This document shows positions 47,111 through 55,526 of a stretch of 64,000 bases of DNA, piece by piece. The notes under the pieces were generated by a model. That model saw nothing but the letters and a program-made list of their open reading frames with translations, searched no databases and had not been told where the DNA came from. How positions within the stretch are numbered: the stretch's first letter is position 1; each line of letters starts with the position of its first letter. The translations under genes and the position numbers were made by a program. The stretch is taken from NCBI GenBank assembly GCA_963721115.1, contig CAVRIA010000021.1, positions 62,001 through 126,000 of the forward strand, given 5' to 3'. Source of the DNA: CAVRIA01 sp963721115 (GTDB taxonomy: Bacteria > Desulfobacterota > Binatia > HRBIN30 > CADEER01).

Positions 47111-47836
47111 TTACCCCTCCCAGTTGCCGACGTCGACGCCCAACATCTTGATGCCGTTGATGATGCGCTGGGGGTTCACCGAGACCGGCGGCCAGTCGTA
47201 GCGGTGCATGCGGTTGTTGCCGGTGTCGGCGACGAAGCGGCGCGCCTGCTCGAGGGTGAAGAGCACGCCGCGGCGGCTGATCTGCTTCTCGTACGCCTCG
47301 GCGTGGGCGGCGTCCCAGACGTAGTTCATGCTGTCGCACATCGACACGATGTTGATCTCGTTCCAGTCGTGCGGGCTCATGCTGACGTGGATGCGGACCG
47401 ATTCCGGCTGCTGTGAGAGGAGCTCGCCGTTGCGGGTGACGACGGTCACCGGCTCGAGGCAGCAGGCGCAGTAGGACTCCAGCCGCACCTCCTTGTCGGC
47501 GAAGGGCGGCATCTTGGAGAGGGCGATGGACTCCATCGCGCAGCCGGCGAAGCTGTGGAAGCGCCCGTCGATGTGCACCTCGACCTGGCTGGGAAAGCTG
47601 GAGAAGGGCTGGATCTTCAGCATGTTGTAGTTCTGCGTCTCGTGGTCGACGACGCAGATCGTCCCCAGGTCGAGCTGCTTGTAGCAATCGATGATCTGCC
47701 GGCGGGACAGCCCCGTCGCCTCGTGCACGGTGCGCAGGTTCGGCCCCCGGCCGTGCTCGCACCAGTGCTCGTACAGGAACTGTCGCAGCTTGAGGGACTC
47801 CTCGCTGAACTGAAACGGCGGCACGTTCTGCGTCAT
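47111..47836 (-). CDS. alkylmercury lyase (MerB)-like protein
   Basis: 241 residues. An N-terminal winged-helix-like part (LRTVHEATGLSRRQIIDCYKQL) and a MerB-like core. Catalytic Cys99 is in SFAGCAMESIAL, aligning with Cys96 of MerB (CALDT), and Cys167 in IVSMCDSMNYVWD with Cys159. The catalytic Asp99 position is Glu102. An extra CxCC lies in LESYCACCLEPVTV. True organomercurial cleavage would need the acid at that position; Glu is conservative. No merA/merR nearby, so the role may differ (for example another thiol/metal chemistry). GGAGGAG precedes the ATG at 47836. Confidence 0.8.
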   Translation of the reverse strand: MTQNVPPFQFSEESLKLRQFLYEHWCEHGRGPNLRTVHEATGLSRRQIIDCYKQLDLGTICVVDHETQNYNMLKIQPFSSFPSQVEVHIDGRFHSFAGCAMESIALSKMPPFADKEVRLESYCACCLEPVTVVTRNGELLSQQPESVRIHVSMSPHDWNEINIVSMCDSMNYVWDAAHAEAYEKQISRRGVLFTLEQARRFVADTGNNRMHRYDWPPVSVNPQRIINGIKMLGVDVGNWEG

Positions 47837-47957
47837 CGCTCTCCTCCTGCAATATCGGGTGGCGGCTGGCGTATCAGAGGGCGGTGGGGGCGGCAAGGAT
47901 GGGCTGCGCCGGCGCTTGTGCACGCGTTCGACGGGTGCGCCGGTGAGGGTTCCCTTG

Positions 47958-48046
47958 TTGTGGTGCGGGCGTCCCGCCTGCACGGCGTTGGGCGGCGGGC
48001 GAGCGGTCCGCTGGACCGCTATGCAGGCCGGAGGCCTACACCACAA
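47958..48046. repeat. TTGTGG...CCACAA palindromic repeat, copy 3
   Basis: 89 bp; ends TTGTGGTGCGGGC and GGCCTACACCACAA. Contains agcggtccgctggaccgct, a 19-base inner palindrome. A partial extra ttgttgtggt follows directly. Sits in the 301-bp gap between the MerB-like gene and the acetyl-CoA synthetase stop; nothing else was recognised in that gap. Confidence 0.8.
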
Positions 48047-48137
48047 TTGTTGTGGTCGCATCGCCCGTCTCTTTGTAGAGAGACTTGTCAAATAATAGCG
48101 GCTGACGGCGGCTCCGCCGGCTTGCCGGGCGGCCGGC

Positions 48138-50030
48138 TCACTCCTCGATCGTGGTGACGTCGCCGGCGTCGAGCCCGAGCTCGTTCGCCTTCAGGACGCG
48201 GCGCAGGATCTTGCCGGAGCGGGTCTTGGGCAGCTTGCCGGGGAAGTCGACCGCGGAGGGAGTGGCGATCGGTCCGAGGACCTGACGCACGTGGGCGATG
48301 AGCTCGGCGCGCAGGGCGTCGCTCGGCTCGACGCCGGCGCGCAGCAGCACGAAGGCCTTGATCGACTCGCCCTTCACCGCGTCCGGCACGCCGATCACGG
48401 CCGCCTCGCCGACCGAGGGATGGCTGACCAGGGCCGACTCGACGTCGGCGGTGCCGATGCGGTGACCGGCGACGTTGAGGACGTCGTCGGAGCGGCCGAG
48501 CACGGCGATGTAACCGTCCTCGTCGGCGGTGGCGACGTCGCCGGCGACGTAGCGGCCGGGAATGCTGCGGAAGTATTCCTCGTAGCGCTGCGGCGCGCCC
48601 CACACGGTGCGGAACATCGCCGGCCACGGGCCGCGCAGGCAGAGCAGGCCGCCGGTGTTGGGCGGTACCGGTTCGCCGGTGGGCGTGAGGATCTCGACCC
48701 GGTAGCCGGGGAAGGGCTTGCCGACCTTGCCGGCCTTGGCGGGGTAGGAGGGGAAGGTGCCGATCACCGGCGCCGCGGTCTCGGTCTGCCACCAGTTGTC
48801 GAGCACCGGGCCGCGCCCCTGCATGATGTGCCGGTGCGCCCAGCGCAGCGCCTCCGGGTTGAGCGGCTCGCCGGCGCAGGCGAGCAGCGCGAGGCGCGAC
48901 AGGTCGTAGCGCCTCGGCCACTGCTCGCCGAGGCGCATGAACATGCGCAGCGCCGTCGGCGCGGTGAACATCTTGGTCACCCCGTAGCGCTCGGCGATCT
49001 CCCACACGATGCCGGCGTGCGGGTAGTCGGGCGTCCCCTCGCGCACGACGACGGTCGTGCCCTCGCACCACGGCCCGTACACCATGATCGAGTGCCCGAC
49101 GATCCAGCCGATGTCCGACGTGCACCAGTAGACGTCGTCATCGTGCACGTCGCAGAGAAGCTTCCAGAGGTGGGTGGTGCCGACCATGTAGCCGCCGTGC
49201 ACGTAGGCGCAGCCCTTCGGCTTGCCGGTCGATCCCGAGGTGTAGAGGATGAAGAGCCAGTCCTCGCTGTCCATCACCTCGGCGGGACAGTGCGCGGCGC
49301 TGCCGGCGACCAGCTCGGCGAAATCGATCTCCCCGTCGCGCAACGCGCTGTCGGTGCGGCGCCGGTGGACGATGACGCGCTGCACAGGCGTCTTCTCGGC
49401 CAGCGCCTCGTCGACCATCGGCTTCAGGGCCACCACCTTGCCGCGTCGGTACCCGACGTCGGTGCAGATCACGGCCTTCGCCTGCGCGTCGAGGACCCGA
49501 TCGCGGATGGCACCCGATCCCAGCCCGGCGTAGATGACGCTGTGGATCGCGCCGATGCGGGCGCAGGCGAGCATCGCCATGATGCCCTCGGGCGTCAGCG
49601 GCATGTAGATGGCGACGCGATCCCCCTTGCCGATACCGAGGCTCTTCAGGCCGTTCGCCAGCTTGCACACCTGGCGGTGCAGCATGGCGAACGTGTAGAT
49701 GCGCTCCTGCCCGTCCTCGCCGAGCCAGATCAGCGCCGCCTTGTTCTTGCGCTCGGAACCCAGATGGCGATCGAGGCAGTTCGAGGTGATGTTGCCGCGC
49801 GCGCCGATGAACCATTTGGCGTTGGGATAGCTCCAGTCGAGCACCTTGTCCCAGCGCCGCTCCCAGTCGAAGCCTTCCGCGACTCGCTCCCAGTAAGCCT
49901 CGACGTCCTGCATGCTGCGCTCGTAGTAGAGCTCGTAGTCGGGGACCAAAGTCTGGGCCACGAACTCCGCCGGCGGCTCGAAGACCTCCTGCTCGTGCAG
50001 CAGCGTCTCTATATCGTTTCGCTCTGCCAT
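48138..50030 (-). CDS. acs: acetyl-CoA synthetase (acyl-CoA ligase)
   Basis: 630 residues, AMP-forming. ATP/AMP motif FILYTSGSTGKPKG, VYWCTSDIGWIVGHSIMVYG and WWQTETAAPVIGTFP are those of acetyl/propionyl-CoA synthetases. The C-terminal acetylatable Lys is in LPKTRSGKILRRVLKAN. Activates short carboxylic acids to CoA esters. ATG at 50030 is the first in the domain; the open frame extending to 50162 runs through a snapback repeat and is not coding. Whether acetate or a related acid is preferred cannot be judged here. Confidence 0.93.
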   Translation of the reverse strand: MAERNDIETLLHEQEVFEPPAEFVAQTLVPDYELYYERSMQDVEAYWERVAEGFDWERRWDKVLDWSYPNAKWFIGARGNITSNCLDRHLGSERKNKAALIWLGEDGQERIYTFAMLHRQVCKLANGLKSLGIGKGDRVAIYMPLTPEGIMAMLACARIGAIHSVIYAGLGSGAIRDRVLDAQAKAVICTDVGYRRGKVVALKPMVDEALAEKTPVQRVIVHRRRTDSALRDGEIDFAELVAGSAAHCPAEVMDSEDWLFILYTSGSTGKPKGCAYVHGGYMVGTTHLWKLLCDVHDDDVYWCTSDIGWIVGHSIMVYGPWCEGTTVVVREGTPDYPHAGIVWEIAERYGVTKMFTAPTALRMFMRLGEQWPRRYDLSRLALLACAGEPLNPEALRWAHRHIMQGRGPVLDNWWQTETAAPVIGTFPSYPAKAGKVGKPFPGYRVEILTPTGEPVPPNTGGLLCLRGPWPAMFRTVWGAPQRYEEYFRSIPGRYVAGDVATADEDGYIAVLGRSDDVLNVAGHRIGTADVESALVSHPSVGEAAVIGVPDAVKGESIKAFVLLRAGVEPSDALRAELIAHVRQVLGPIATPSAVDFPGKLPKTRSGKILRRVLKANELGLDAGDVTTIEE

Positions 50031-50106
50031 CGTCGCTCGCCCCTCTCTCGATTCCATACAAGCGCAGGCGCGGGGGAGTCCGCAAGGAGAGGAGACTGGC
50101 GGAAGC

Positions 50107-50164
50107 GTTGTTGGGTTGTTGGTTGTTGGGGTCTCGCGAACCAACAACCCAACAACCAACAACC
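50107..50164. repeat. GTTGTTGG snapback repeat, copy 3
   Basis: Left arm gttgttgggttgttggttgt..., short loop ggtctcgcgaa, right arm ccaacaacccaacaaccaac.... Nearly perfect pairing over ~24 bases. Located between the divergent acs and amidohydrolase genes; promoters for both must lie beside it. Confidence 0.85.
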
Positions 50165-50279
50165 TGGCGTGGCGGTCGGGCGGATGGGCAAGGCCGGTGA
50201 CCGGTTGGGTCTGGAAAGCGGGGAGGGGAGCTTGCTACAAGGGAGCGCTTCCCACTTCACACAACGCGAGGGCAATGCG

Positions 50280-51368
50280 ATGGACACCCAACGTCTCTAC
50301 TCGTGCGACGATCACCTCGATCTCTGGGTTCTGCCCAGGGACCTCTGGCAGGAGCGGCTGCCCGCCGCCTGGCGCCAGCGCGGCCCGCGCGTCGAGCGCC
50401 AGGGCGACGCCGACTGGTGGGTGTGTGACGGCTCGGTGATCGGGCCGAGCGGCCTCAAGATGCTCGGCGACTACAACGCCATCACCCGGGCCGGCATCGA
50501 GGACGACGGCTTCCGCGCCAGCACCCCGGCGCTGCGCTTGCAGGACATGGACCGCGACGGCCTGCACGCCTCGGTGATCTACGGCCCGTCCCTGTTCGGC
50601 CTGCCCATCGCCGACCAGGAGCTCAAGGCCGCCTGCCTGAGCGCCTACAACGACTGGGCGAACGAGTTCAACGCCTACGACCGCGAGCGCCTCGCGGTAT
50701 TGCCGGTCCTGCCGACGCACGACGCCGCCGCGGCGGCGTCGGAGCTGGAGCGGGTAGCGGCTCTCGGCCACCGCGGCGCGATCATCAGCCCGTTCGAGTT
50801 CCGCGTCTCCGACCCGCAGTGGGACCGGCTGTGGGCCGCTGCCGCCGAGACGCGCATCCCGATCAGCTTCCACATCGGCCACGGTACCTCGACGGTGAAG
50901 GTGGCCTACCTGAGCTGGGAGATGGCGGCCTTCTCTGCCGTCGCGCCGATGCAGCTCGACGAGCCGCTGGCGATGATGATCTTCTCGGGCGCCCTGGAGC
51001 GCCACCCCGACATGCGCCTGGTGCTCGCCGAGTCGGGCATCGGCTGGGTACCGTACTTCGTGCAGCGCATGGACCAGCAGGCGGAGAAGCACGTTCCCAA
51101 GGCGCAGGACTACAAGCTGAAGGCGCGCCCGAGCGAGATCTTCCGGCGCCAGGTCTACGCGACGTTCGAAGAGGAGCCGCTCGGCCCGCAGCTGATCCCG
51201 CTGCTCGGACCGGGCAACTTCATGTGGGCCTCGGACTACCCGCACCCGGACAGCACCTTTCCTCGCTCGAAGGAGGCGATCGCCGAGGCCTTTGCCGGCC
51301 TGGGCGAGGATCTGATCCGCAAGGTGACGGCGGAGAACTGCGCGCGGCTGTACCGGTTCTGGAATTGA
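50280..51368 (+). CDS. amidohydrolase family protein (Amidohydro_2 type)
   Basis: 362 residues, TIM-barrel metal hydrolase/decarboxylase. SCDDHLDLWVLP (first metal site, DxH-like), SVIYGPSLFGLPI, ISFHIGHGTSTV (central His) and MWASDYPHPDSTFP (final Asp/His) match the group of aromatic-acid decarboxylase-like amidohydrolases. GAGGG before the ATG at 50280. It is followed closely by BKACE and a NodB-like gene on the same strand, suggesting a catabolic operon; the substrate is not evident. Confidence 0.87.
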   Translation: MDTQRLYSCDDHLDLWVLPRDLWQERLPAAWRQRGPRVERQGDADWWVCDGSVIGPSGLKMLGDYNAITRAGIEDDGFRASTPALRLQDMDRDGLHASVIYGPSLFGLPIADQELKAACLSAYNDWANEFNAYDRERLAVLPVLPTHDAAAAASELERVAALGHRGAIISPFEFRVSDPQWDRLWAAAAETRIPISFHIGHGTSTVKVAYLSWEMAAFSAVAPMQLDEPLAMMIFSGALERHPDMRLVLAESGIGWVPYFVQRMDQQAEKHVPKAQDYKLKARPSEIFRRQVYATFEEEPLGPQLIPLLGPGNFMWASDYPHPDSTFPRSKEAIAEAFAGLGEDLIRKVTAENCARLYRFWN

Positions 51369-51374
51369 CGGACG

Positions 51375-51406
51375 GTGAGCCAGTGAGCGGGTGAGCCGGT
51401 GAGCGA
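51375..51406. repeat. GTGAGCCG tandem octamers containing a start codon
   Basis: Four 8-bp units gtgagcca, gtgagcgg, gtgagccg and gtgagcga. The GTG of the fourth unit (51399) is the start codon of the BKACE gene. The same family occurs at 59754-59793. Confidence 0.8.
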
Positions 51407-52310
51407 GAACGAGAGGACGCCGGTCGTCATCGAGGCGGCGATCAACGGGGTGACCAACAAGGAGCGCAACCCACGCGTTCCGCTGGCACCCGCCGAGATC
51501 GCGCGCGACGCTCTCGACTGCCTCGCGGCCGGGGCGGCGATCGTGCACAACCACATCGACAAGTACGGAATCGACGGCGCGGCGGTGGCGCAGCGGCAGC
51601 TGGAGGGCTGGCGTCCGGTGCTGGAGGCGCGCCCCGACGCGATCGTCTATCCGACCGTCGGCTTCGGCGGCTCGATCGAGGAGCGCTACGCGCACATTCC
51701 CCTTCTCGCGGAGTCGGGCCTGATGCGCATGAGCGTGCTCGACCCGGGCTCGGTCAACTTCGGCGGCGTCGGCGAGGACGGCCTGCCGGGTGGCGCGATC
51801 GACGTCGTCTACGTCAATACTTACGCCGACATCCGCCACGAGGTTGCGCTGTGCGAGACGCACCGCCTCGGTCCGAGCGTCTCCATCTTCGAGCCGGGCT
51901 TCCTGCGCGCGGCGCTCGCCTACCACCGCGGCGGCCGGCTGCCGCCCGGCGCCCTGATCAAGCTCTACTTCGGCGGCGACTTCGACTACCTCGGCGGAGC
52001 GGGGGCCGGCGTCGGCTTCGGCCTGCCGCCGACGCGGGCGTCGCTCGACGCCTACCTCGACATGCTCGAAGGGTGCGACCTGCCGTGGTCGGTGGCGGTC
52101 ATTGGCGGCGACGTCGTCGACTCGGGCATCGCGCGGCTGGCGCTGGAGCGCGGTGGCCACGTGCGCGTTGGCCTCGAGGACTACGCCGGACCGCGCACTC
52201 CGGCCAACGCCGAGCTCGTCGAGGAGGTGGTCGCCCTCGCCGGCGAGCTGGGGCGCCCGGTCGCCGGCTGCGCGGAAGCGGCGCGCCTTCTGCAGCTGCC
52301 GCGCCGATGA
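51399..52310 (+). CDS. beta-keto acid cleavage enzyme (BKACE, DUF849)
   Basis: 303 residues. VVIEAAINGVTNKERNP, the zinc HxH in GAAIVHNHIDKYG, VYPTVGFGGS, the SVNFGG loop (DPGSVNFGGVGEDGLPG) and VGLEDYAGPRTPANAELV define the family. It condenses a beta-keto acid with acetyl-CoA, releasing acetoacetate and a new CoA ester. Substrate-specificity residues cannot be interpreted with confidence. GTG at 51399 lies within a tandem repeat; no separate Shine-Dalgarno is visible. The stop overlaps the deacetylase start (ATGA). Confidence 0.92.
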   Translation: MSENERTPVVIEAAINGVTNKERNPRVPLAPAEIARDALDCLAAGAAIVHNHIDKYGIDGAAVAQRQLEGWRPVLEARPDAIVYPTVGFGGSIEERYAHIPLLAESGLMRMSVLDPGSVNFGGVGEDGLPGGAIDVVYVNTYADIRHEVALCETHRLGPSVSIFEPGFLRAALAYHRGGRLPPGALIKLYFGGDFDYLGGAGAGVGFGLPPTRASLDAYLDMLEGCDLPWSVAVIGGDVVDSGIARLALERGGHVRVGLEDYAGPRTPANAELVEEVVALAGELGRPVAGCAEAARLLQLPRR

Positions 52311-53074
52311 GCGACGGCGCGGGCGCCATCGCCTGCTTCAGCTTCGACAACATGGGCGAGGCGGCGGAGGTGGGGACCGGATCCCTCGCCGGACCGCGGT
52401 CGCGCGGCGCGGATCCGTCGCTGGCGCGCGGCTACCCGGCCGTTTTCGATCTGCTCGAGCGCCATGCCGTGCGCTCGACCTTCTTCGTCGAAGGCTGGAA
52501 CGGTGTCCATCATCCCGACGAGGTGGCGGAGATCGTTCGCCGCGGCCACGAGCTCGGCATGCACGGCTGGCTGCACGAGGAATGGGGCCGGCTCGATCCG
52601 GCCGCCGAGCGCGACCTGGCGGTTCGAGCCACAGACGCGTTGGAAAAGGCGAGCGCTGTGCGCCCGCGCGGGTTCCGCGCCCCCGGCGGCGCGCGCGGAG
52701 CGCAGACGGAACGGACGCTGATCGATCTCGGCTATCGGTACGACGCCAGCCTGGGCGACGGAATGAGGCCCGCGCTCCTGCCGTCCGGCCTGGCGCAGGT
52801 CCCGTTCGTCTGGCCGGGGGTGGACGGCTTCCACTACCTGGCCGGCGAACCGCCCGCGGCCCCGGAGCGCGTGCGCGACGCCTGGCTGGCGGTCCTGCGC
52901 CGCGCCGCCGACCGCGGCGGCCTGTTTCTCACCGTCTGCCACCCGTTTCTCACCGGTGTCGACGCGGCCCGCCTGGAGGCGCTCGAGGCGGTGATCGAGG
53001 CGGCGGTCGCACAGCCGGGTGTGCGCATCCTCACGGTCGGGGAGGTGGCGGAGACGATCGCGGCGCGGGCGTGA
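52307..53074 (+). CDS. NodB-like polysaccharide deacetylase family protein
   Basis: 255 residues, no signal peptide, so probably cytoplasmic. NodB motifs: CFSFDNMGEA (motif 1, with Asn for the second Asp), HELGMHGWLHEEW (motif 2 HxxxH), RGFRAPGGARG (motif 3) and LTVCHPFLTG (motif 5). The missing signal and coupling to BKACE suggest a small-molecule amide substrate (as in PuuE allantoinase-like members) instead of a surface polymer. ATG overlaps the BKACE stop. Confidence 0.85.
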   Translation: MSDGAGAIACFSFDNMGEAAEVGTGSLAGPRSRGADPSLARGYPAVFDLLERHAVRSTFFVEGWNGVHHPDEVAEIVRRGHELGMHGWLHEEWGRLDPAAERDLAVRATDALEKASAVRPRGFRAPGGARGAQTERTLIDLGYRYDASLGDGMRPALLPSGLAQVPFVWPGVDGFHYLAGEPPAAPERVRDAWLAVLRRAADRGGLFLTVCHPFLTGVDAARLEALEAVIEAAVAQPGVRILTVGEVAETIAARA

Positions 53075-53159
53075 AGGGAAAGGCGCCGGCGTCGATTTCT
53101 CCTTTTCCCCGGCGCGGCGGCGCAGTAAGATCCGGGCTCACAGGAGAGGAGAGGTCGAA

Positions 53160-53675
53160 ATGGCGGAGATGCCGGCGGTTGCGCGCGCCCTCAATCACGT
53201 CGCTTACCCCACCCGCGACACCGGGGCGACGTACCGTTTCTACACCGAGATCATGGGCTTCCGGCTGGTCGCCGCCGTGCAGGGCGATCGGGACCCGGAG
53301 TCGGGTACCAGCAAGCCGCACCTGCACACCTTCTTCGCCATGCGCAGCGGCGAGGTGATCGCCTTCTTCGATCTGGAGAAGGAGGAGCCGCCGCGCAAGG
53401 ATCACCTGCCCACCTGGGTGCGCCACATCGCGTTTGCCGTCGATTCCCGCCAGGAGCTCGATGCCTGGCGGCAGCGCCTGCGCTCGCACGGAGTCGAGGT
53501 GACGCCGGTCGTCAACCACGACGACGTCTGGCACTCGATCTACTTCCAGGATCCCAACGACGTCCTGCTGGAGCTCACCTATCAAGCCAGAGCCCTCACC
53601 GCCGAGGACGCCTCCCGGGCGGAGAAGATGGTGGCCGAGTGGACCTCGAAGCACGGCCAGCGGCTCTCGGCCTGA
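53160..53675 (+). CDS. VOC (glyoxalase-like) family protein
   Basis: 171 residues. ALNHVAYPTRDTGATYRFYT with the first metal His, WVRHIAFAVDSRQEL with the second, and FQDPNDVLLELTYQ with the final Glu: a two-module vicinal-oxygen-chelate fold. May act as an extradiol dioxygenase, isomerase or lyase; not resolvable. Strong GGAGAGGAGAGG ribosome site. Same strand as the BKACE group, 85 bp later. Confidence 0.88.
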   Translation: MAEMPAVARALNHVAYPTRDTGATYRFYTEIMGFRLVAAVQGDRDPESGTSKPHLHTFFAMRSGEVIAFFDLEKEEPPRKDHLPTWVRHIAFAVDSRQELDAWRQRLRSHGVEVTPVVNHDDVWHSIYFQDPNDVLLELTYQARALTAEDASRAEKMVAEWTSKHGQRLSA

Positions 53676-53677
53676 TC

Positions 53678-53693
53678 GCCGCCGGCCGGCGGC
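53678..53693. terminator. GC palindrome between convergent genes
   Basis: Perfect 16-base palindrome gccgccggccggcggc without loop, filling the 19 bp between the VOC and BON genes. Could form a small hairpin with a 4-base loop; weak evidence. Confidence 0.4.
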
Positions 53694-53694
53694 C

Positions 53695-54039
53695 TCAGTC
53701 TCCTACGCGAAGCTCGCTGCTCACCTTGTCCAGCCCGGCGATCATCTGAACCTTGGCCTCGAGGCTGCGTTTCTCCGCCTCGTTGGCCGCCGTGCCGTGC
53801 AGGCTCACCCGGCCGCCGCTGGTGATGATCTGGACGTTCTTCGCCTGCGCGGACAGGGAGCTGTCCGCGGCGAGGATCGTCTCGATGCGGTTCTTGAGGG
53901 CGAGGTCTCCCTCGCTCTGGCTCTGCTCGCTCGGCCCGGCCTGCTTCTTGACGGCGGGCGCCGTCTCGGCCGCCGGGCGGGAGCAAGCGGATCCGCACAG
54001 GGCCACGCACACTGCCATTGCGAGGACCGCGTGTCTCAT
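53695..54039 (-). CDS. BON-domain lipoprotein
   Basis: 114 residues. Lipoprotein signal MRHAVLAMAVCVALCGSAC with the lipidated Cys at about residue 19, a short charged linker, then one BON domain (LKNRIETILAADSSLSAQAK, VQIITSGGRVSLHGTAANEAEK). Predicted to sit at the periplasmic or outer membrane face, where BON domains bind phospholipid. The open frame extends upstream to 54171, but the lipobox fixes the start at 54039. Confidence 0.87.
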   Translation of the reverse strand: MRHAVLAMAVCVALCGSACSRPAAETAPAVKKQAGPSEQSQSEGDLALKNRIETILAADSSLSAQAKNVQIITSGGRVSLHGTAANEAEKRSLEAKVQMIAGLDKVSSELRVGD

Positions 54040-54062
54040 CTCTCTCTCCGTCTGCGCCGCGA

Positions 54063-54215
54063 TCAGGCGATCTCGATCACTCTGCGAAACGGAAGCCCAG
54101 CCCCGAATCGCACCATGCCGACGACTTTGCCGTCGCGCCTGACCTCGTACGCACGTTTTCTCGGTATCCACTCCAGAACGATCATGATCTTTGCAATGAG
54201 CAGTCTACATGCCAT
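54063..54215 (-). CDS. 50-residue hypothetical protein
   Basis: MACRLLIAKIMIVLEWIPRK then a basic beta-rich tail (YEVRRDGKVVGMVRF). A/T content is higher than in the flanks. No clear ribosome site and no known family. The only open frame of interest in the 330-bp gap between the BON and patatin genes; promoters for both probably lie there. Confidence 0.3.
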   Translation of the reverse strand: MACRLLIAKIMIVLEWIPRKRAYEVRRDGKVVGMVRFGAGLPFRRVIEIA

Positions 54216-54368
54216 CTGATCCGTTTCAAAGCCGTGGTCAATTTGGGCGGGCCGCGCGGTCGAATTGTAAGATATGGGACATTGACTTGGCGGAGACCAC
54301 GGCTTTGGATGGGTGGAAATGGACCTGCGCGCTTGGCACGAATGCGGCTTTCGTGGTGGAGCGGCATC

Positions 54369-55415
54369 ATGAGCGACGCGGCGAACGGAGAGACGGTCAT
54401 CGGCATCGCGCTGAGCAGCGGCGGCGCGGCGGGGTTGGCGCACATCGGCGTGCTGGAGGAGCTGAGCGAGGGCGGTATCGACGCGCGATGCGTCGCCGGC
54501 ACCAGCTCGGGCGCCATCATCGGGGCGGCTTTCGCGGCCGGCCATCTGCGCGACCTGCGCGAGCGCATGACGAGCCTCACGCGCCGCGAGCGACTGGCGC
54601 TGTTCGATCCCGTCTGGCCGCGCAGCGGAATTCTCGAGGGGCGCCGTGCCATGGATCTGCTGCTGCGCCAGCACATCGGCGGGCCGATCGAGAAGCTCGA
54701 GCGGCGCTTTGCGGCGGTCGCGACGAACCTCGACTCGGGAGCAGAGGTGGTTCTGACGCGCGGCGATGTCATCGACGCCGTGCGGGCGAGCATCGCGATT
54801 CCCGGGGTCTTCACGCCGCAGCCGTGGGAGGGATCCCTGCTGGTCGACGGGGCGCTGTCGGATCCGATTCCGGTGCGGGCGGCGCGTCAGATCGGAGCGA
54901 CCTACGTCATCGCGGTGAACACGGTGGGCCCGGTTCGCGCCGCCGGGGCAGCCCTCGATGGGCGCGAGAGGACGAGCTCTCTGATCGAGCATCTGCTGGC
55001 TCGGCTGCTCGGTCGCAACGGTGCGGAGAAGGCCGCCTCGGCTCTCGTCCCCGGAGCGCCGTCGCTCGATGCGCGGCCGGAGTGTCCCGCTGCTGAGGGG
55101 CTGGCGGGCATCCTGTCGAAGGCGAGCACCGTGATCCAGCTGAACATCGCGGCGTCGCGCCTGCGCGACGACCCGGCCGACTTCGTCATCGAGCCGGACG
55201 TCGCGGCCATCGGCCTCTTCGATCTGGACCGTGCCGCCGACGCGATCGAAGCCGGCCGTGCCGCCGTTCGCACCGTCCTGCCGGCGCTGCGGCAATCGAT
55301 CGAGCGGGCGCGGAAGCAGCGCGCCGCGCGTCCGGCGTGGGCGTTCTGGACGCGCGCGTCGAGCCGCCCAGCCGCGTCGCCGTGCCCCGCGCCGCGCGTT
55401 GCCCCTGCGCCCTGA
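54369..55415 (+). CDS. patatin-like phospholipase (RssA type)
   Basis: 348 residues. Oxyanion loop SSGGAAGLAHIGVLEEL, nucleophile Ser in VAGTSSGAIIGAAFA (GxSxG), and the dyad Asp in LLVDGALSDPIPV. The C-terminal ~40 residues are a basic Ala/Pro-rich tail. Bacterial serine lipid acyl hydrolase, probably cytoplasmic or membrane-associated. ATG at 54369; the upstream extension of the frame to 54018 has no similarity. Substrate unknown. Confidence 0.9.
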   Translation: MSDAANGETVIGIALSSGGAAGLAHIGVLEELSEGGIDARCVAGTSSGAIIGAAFAAGHLRDLRERMTSLTRRERLALFDPVWPRSGILEGRRAMDLLLRQHIGGPIEKLERRFAAVATNLDSGAEVVLTRGDVIDAVRASIAIPGVFTPQPWEGSLLVDGALSDPIPVRAARQIGATYVIAVNTVGPVRAAGAALDGRERTSSLIEHLLARLLGRNGAEKAASALVPGAPSLDARPECPAAEGLAGILSKASTVIQLNIAASRLRDDPADFVIEPDVAAIGLFDLDRAADAIEAGRAAVRTVLPALRQSIERARKQRAARPAWAFWTRASSRPAASPCPAPRVAPAP

Positions 55416-55526
55416 GCGCGCGGTCAGAAGCGGAAGAAGGCAACCACGCCACGAAGGTCGCGAAGACGGGATTTTGATGAACTGATTCGAGGACCAGGAA
55501 CGTGAACCTTCGGCGTGCCGTACGCT

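Noticed and set aside
53160..53675. Methylmalonyl-CoA epimerase
   Set aside because: Length and metal motifs fit general VOC proteins, but the epimerase-specific pattern was not seen and no mutase genes are near.
55440..55500. Possible further octamer repeat (cacgaagg-like)
   Set aside because: Only one or two loose units (ccacgccacgaaggtcgcgaagac) and no facing arm; too weak to call.
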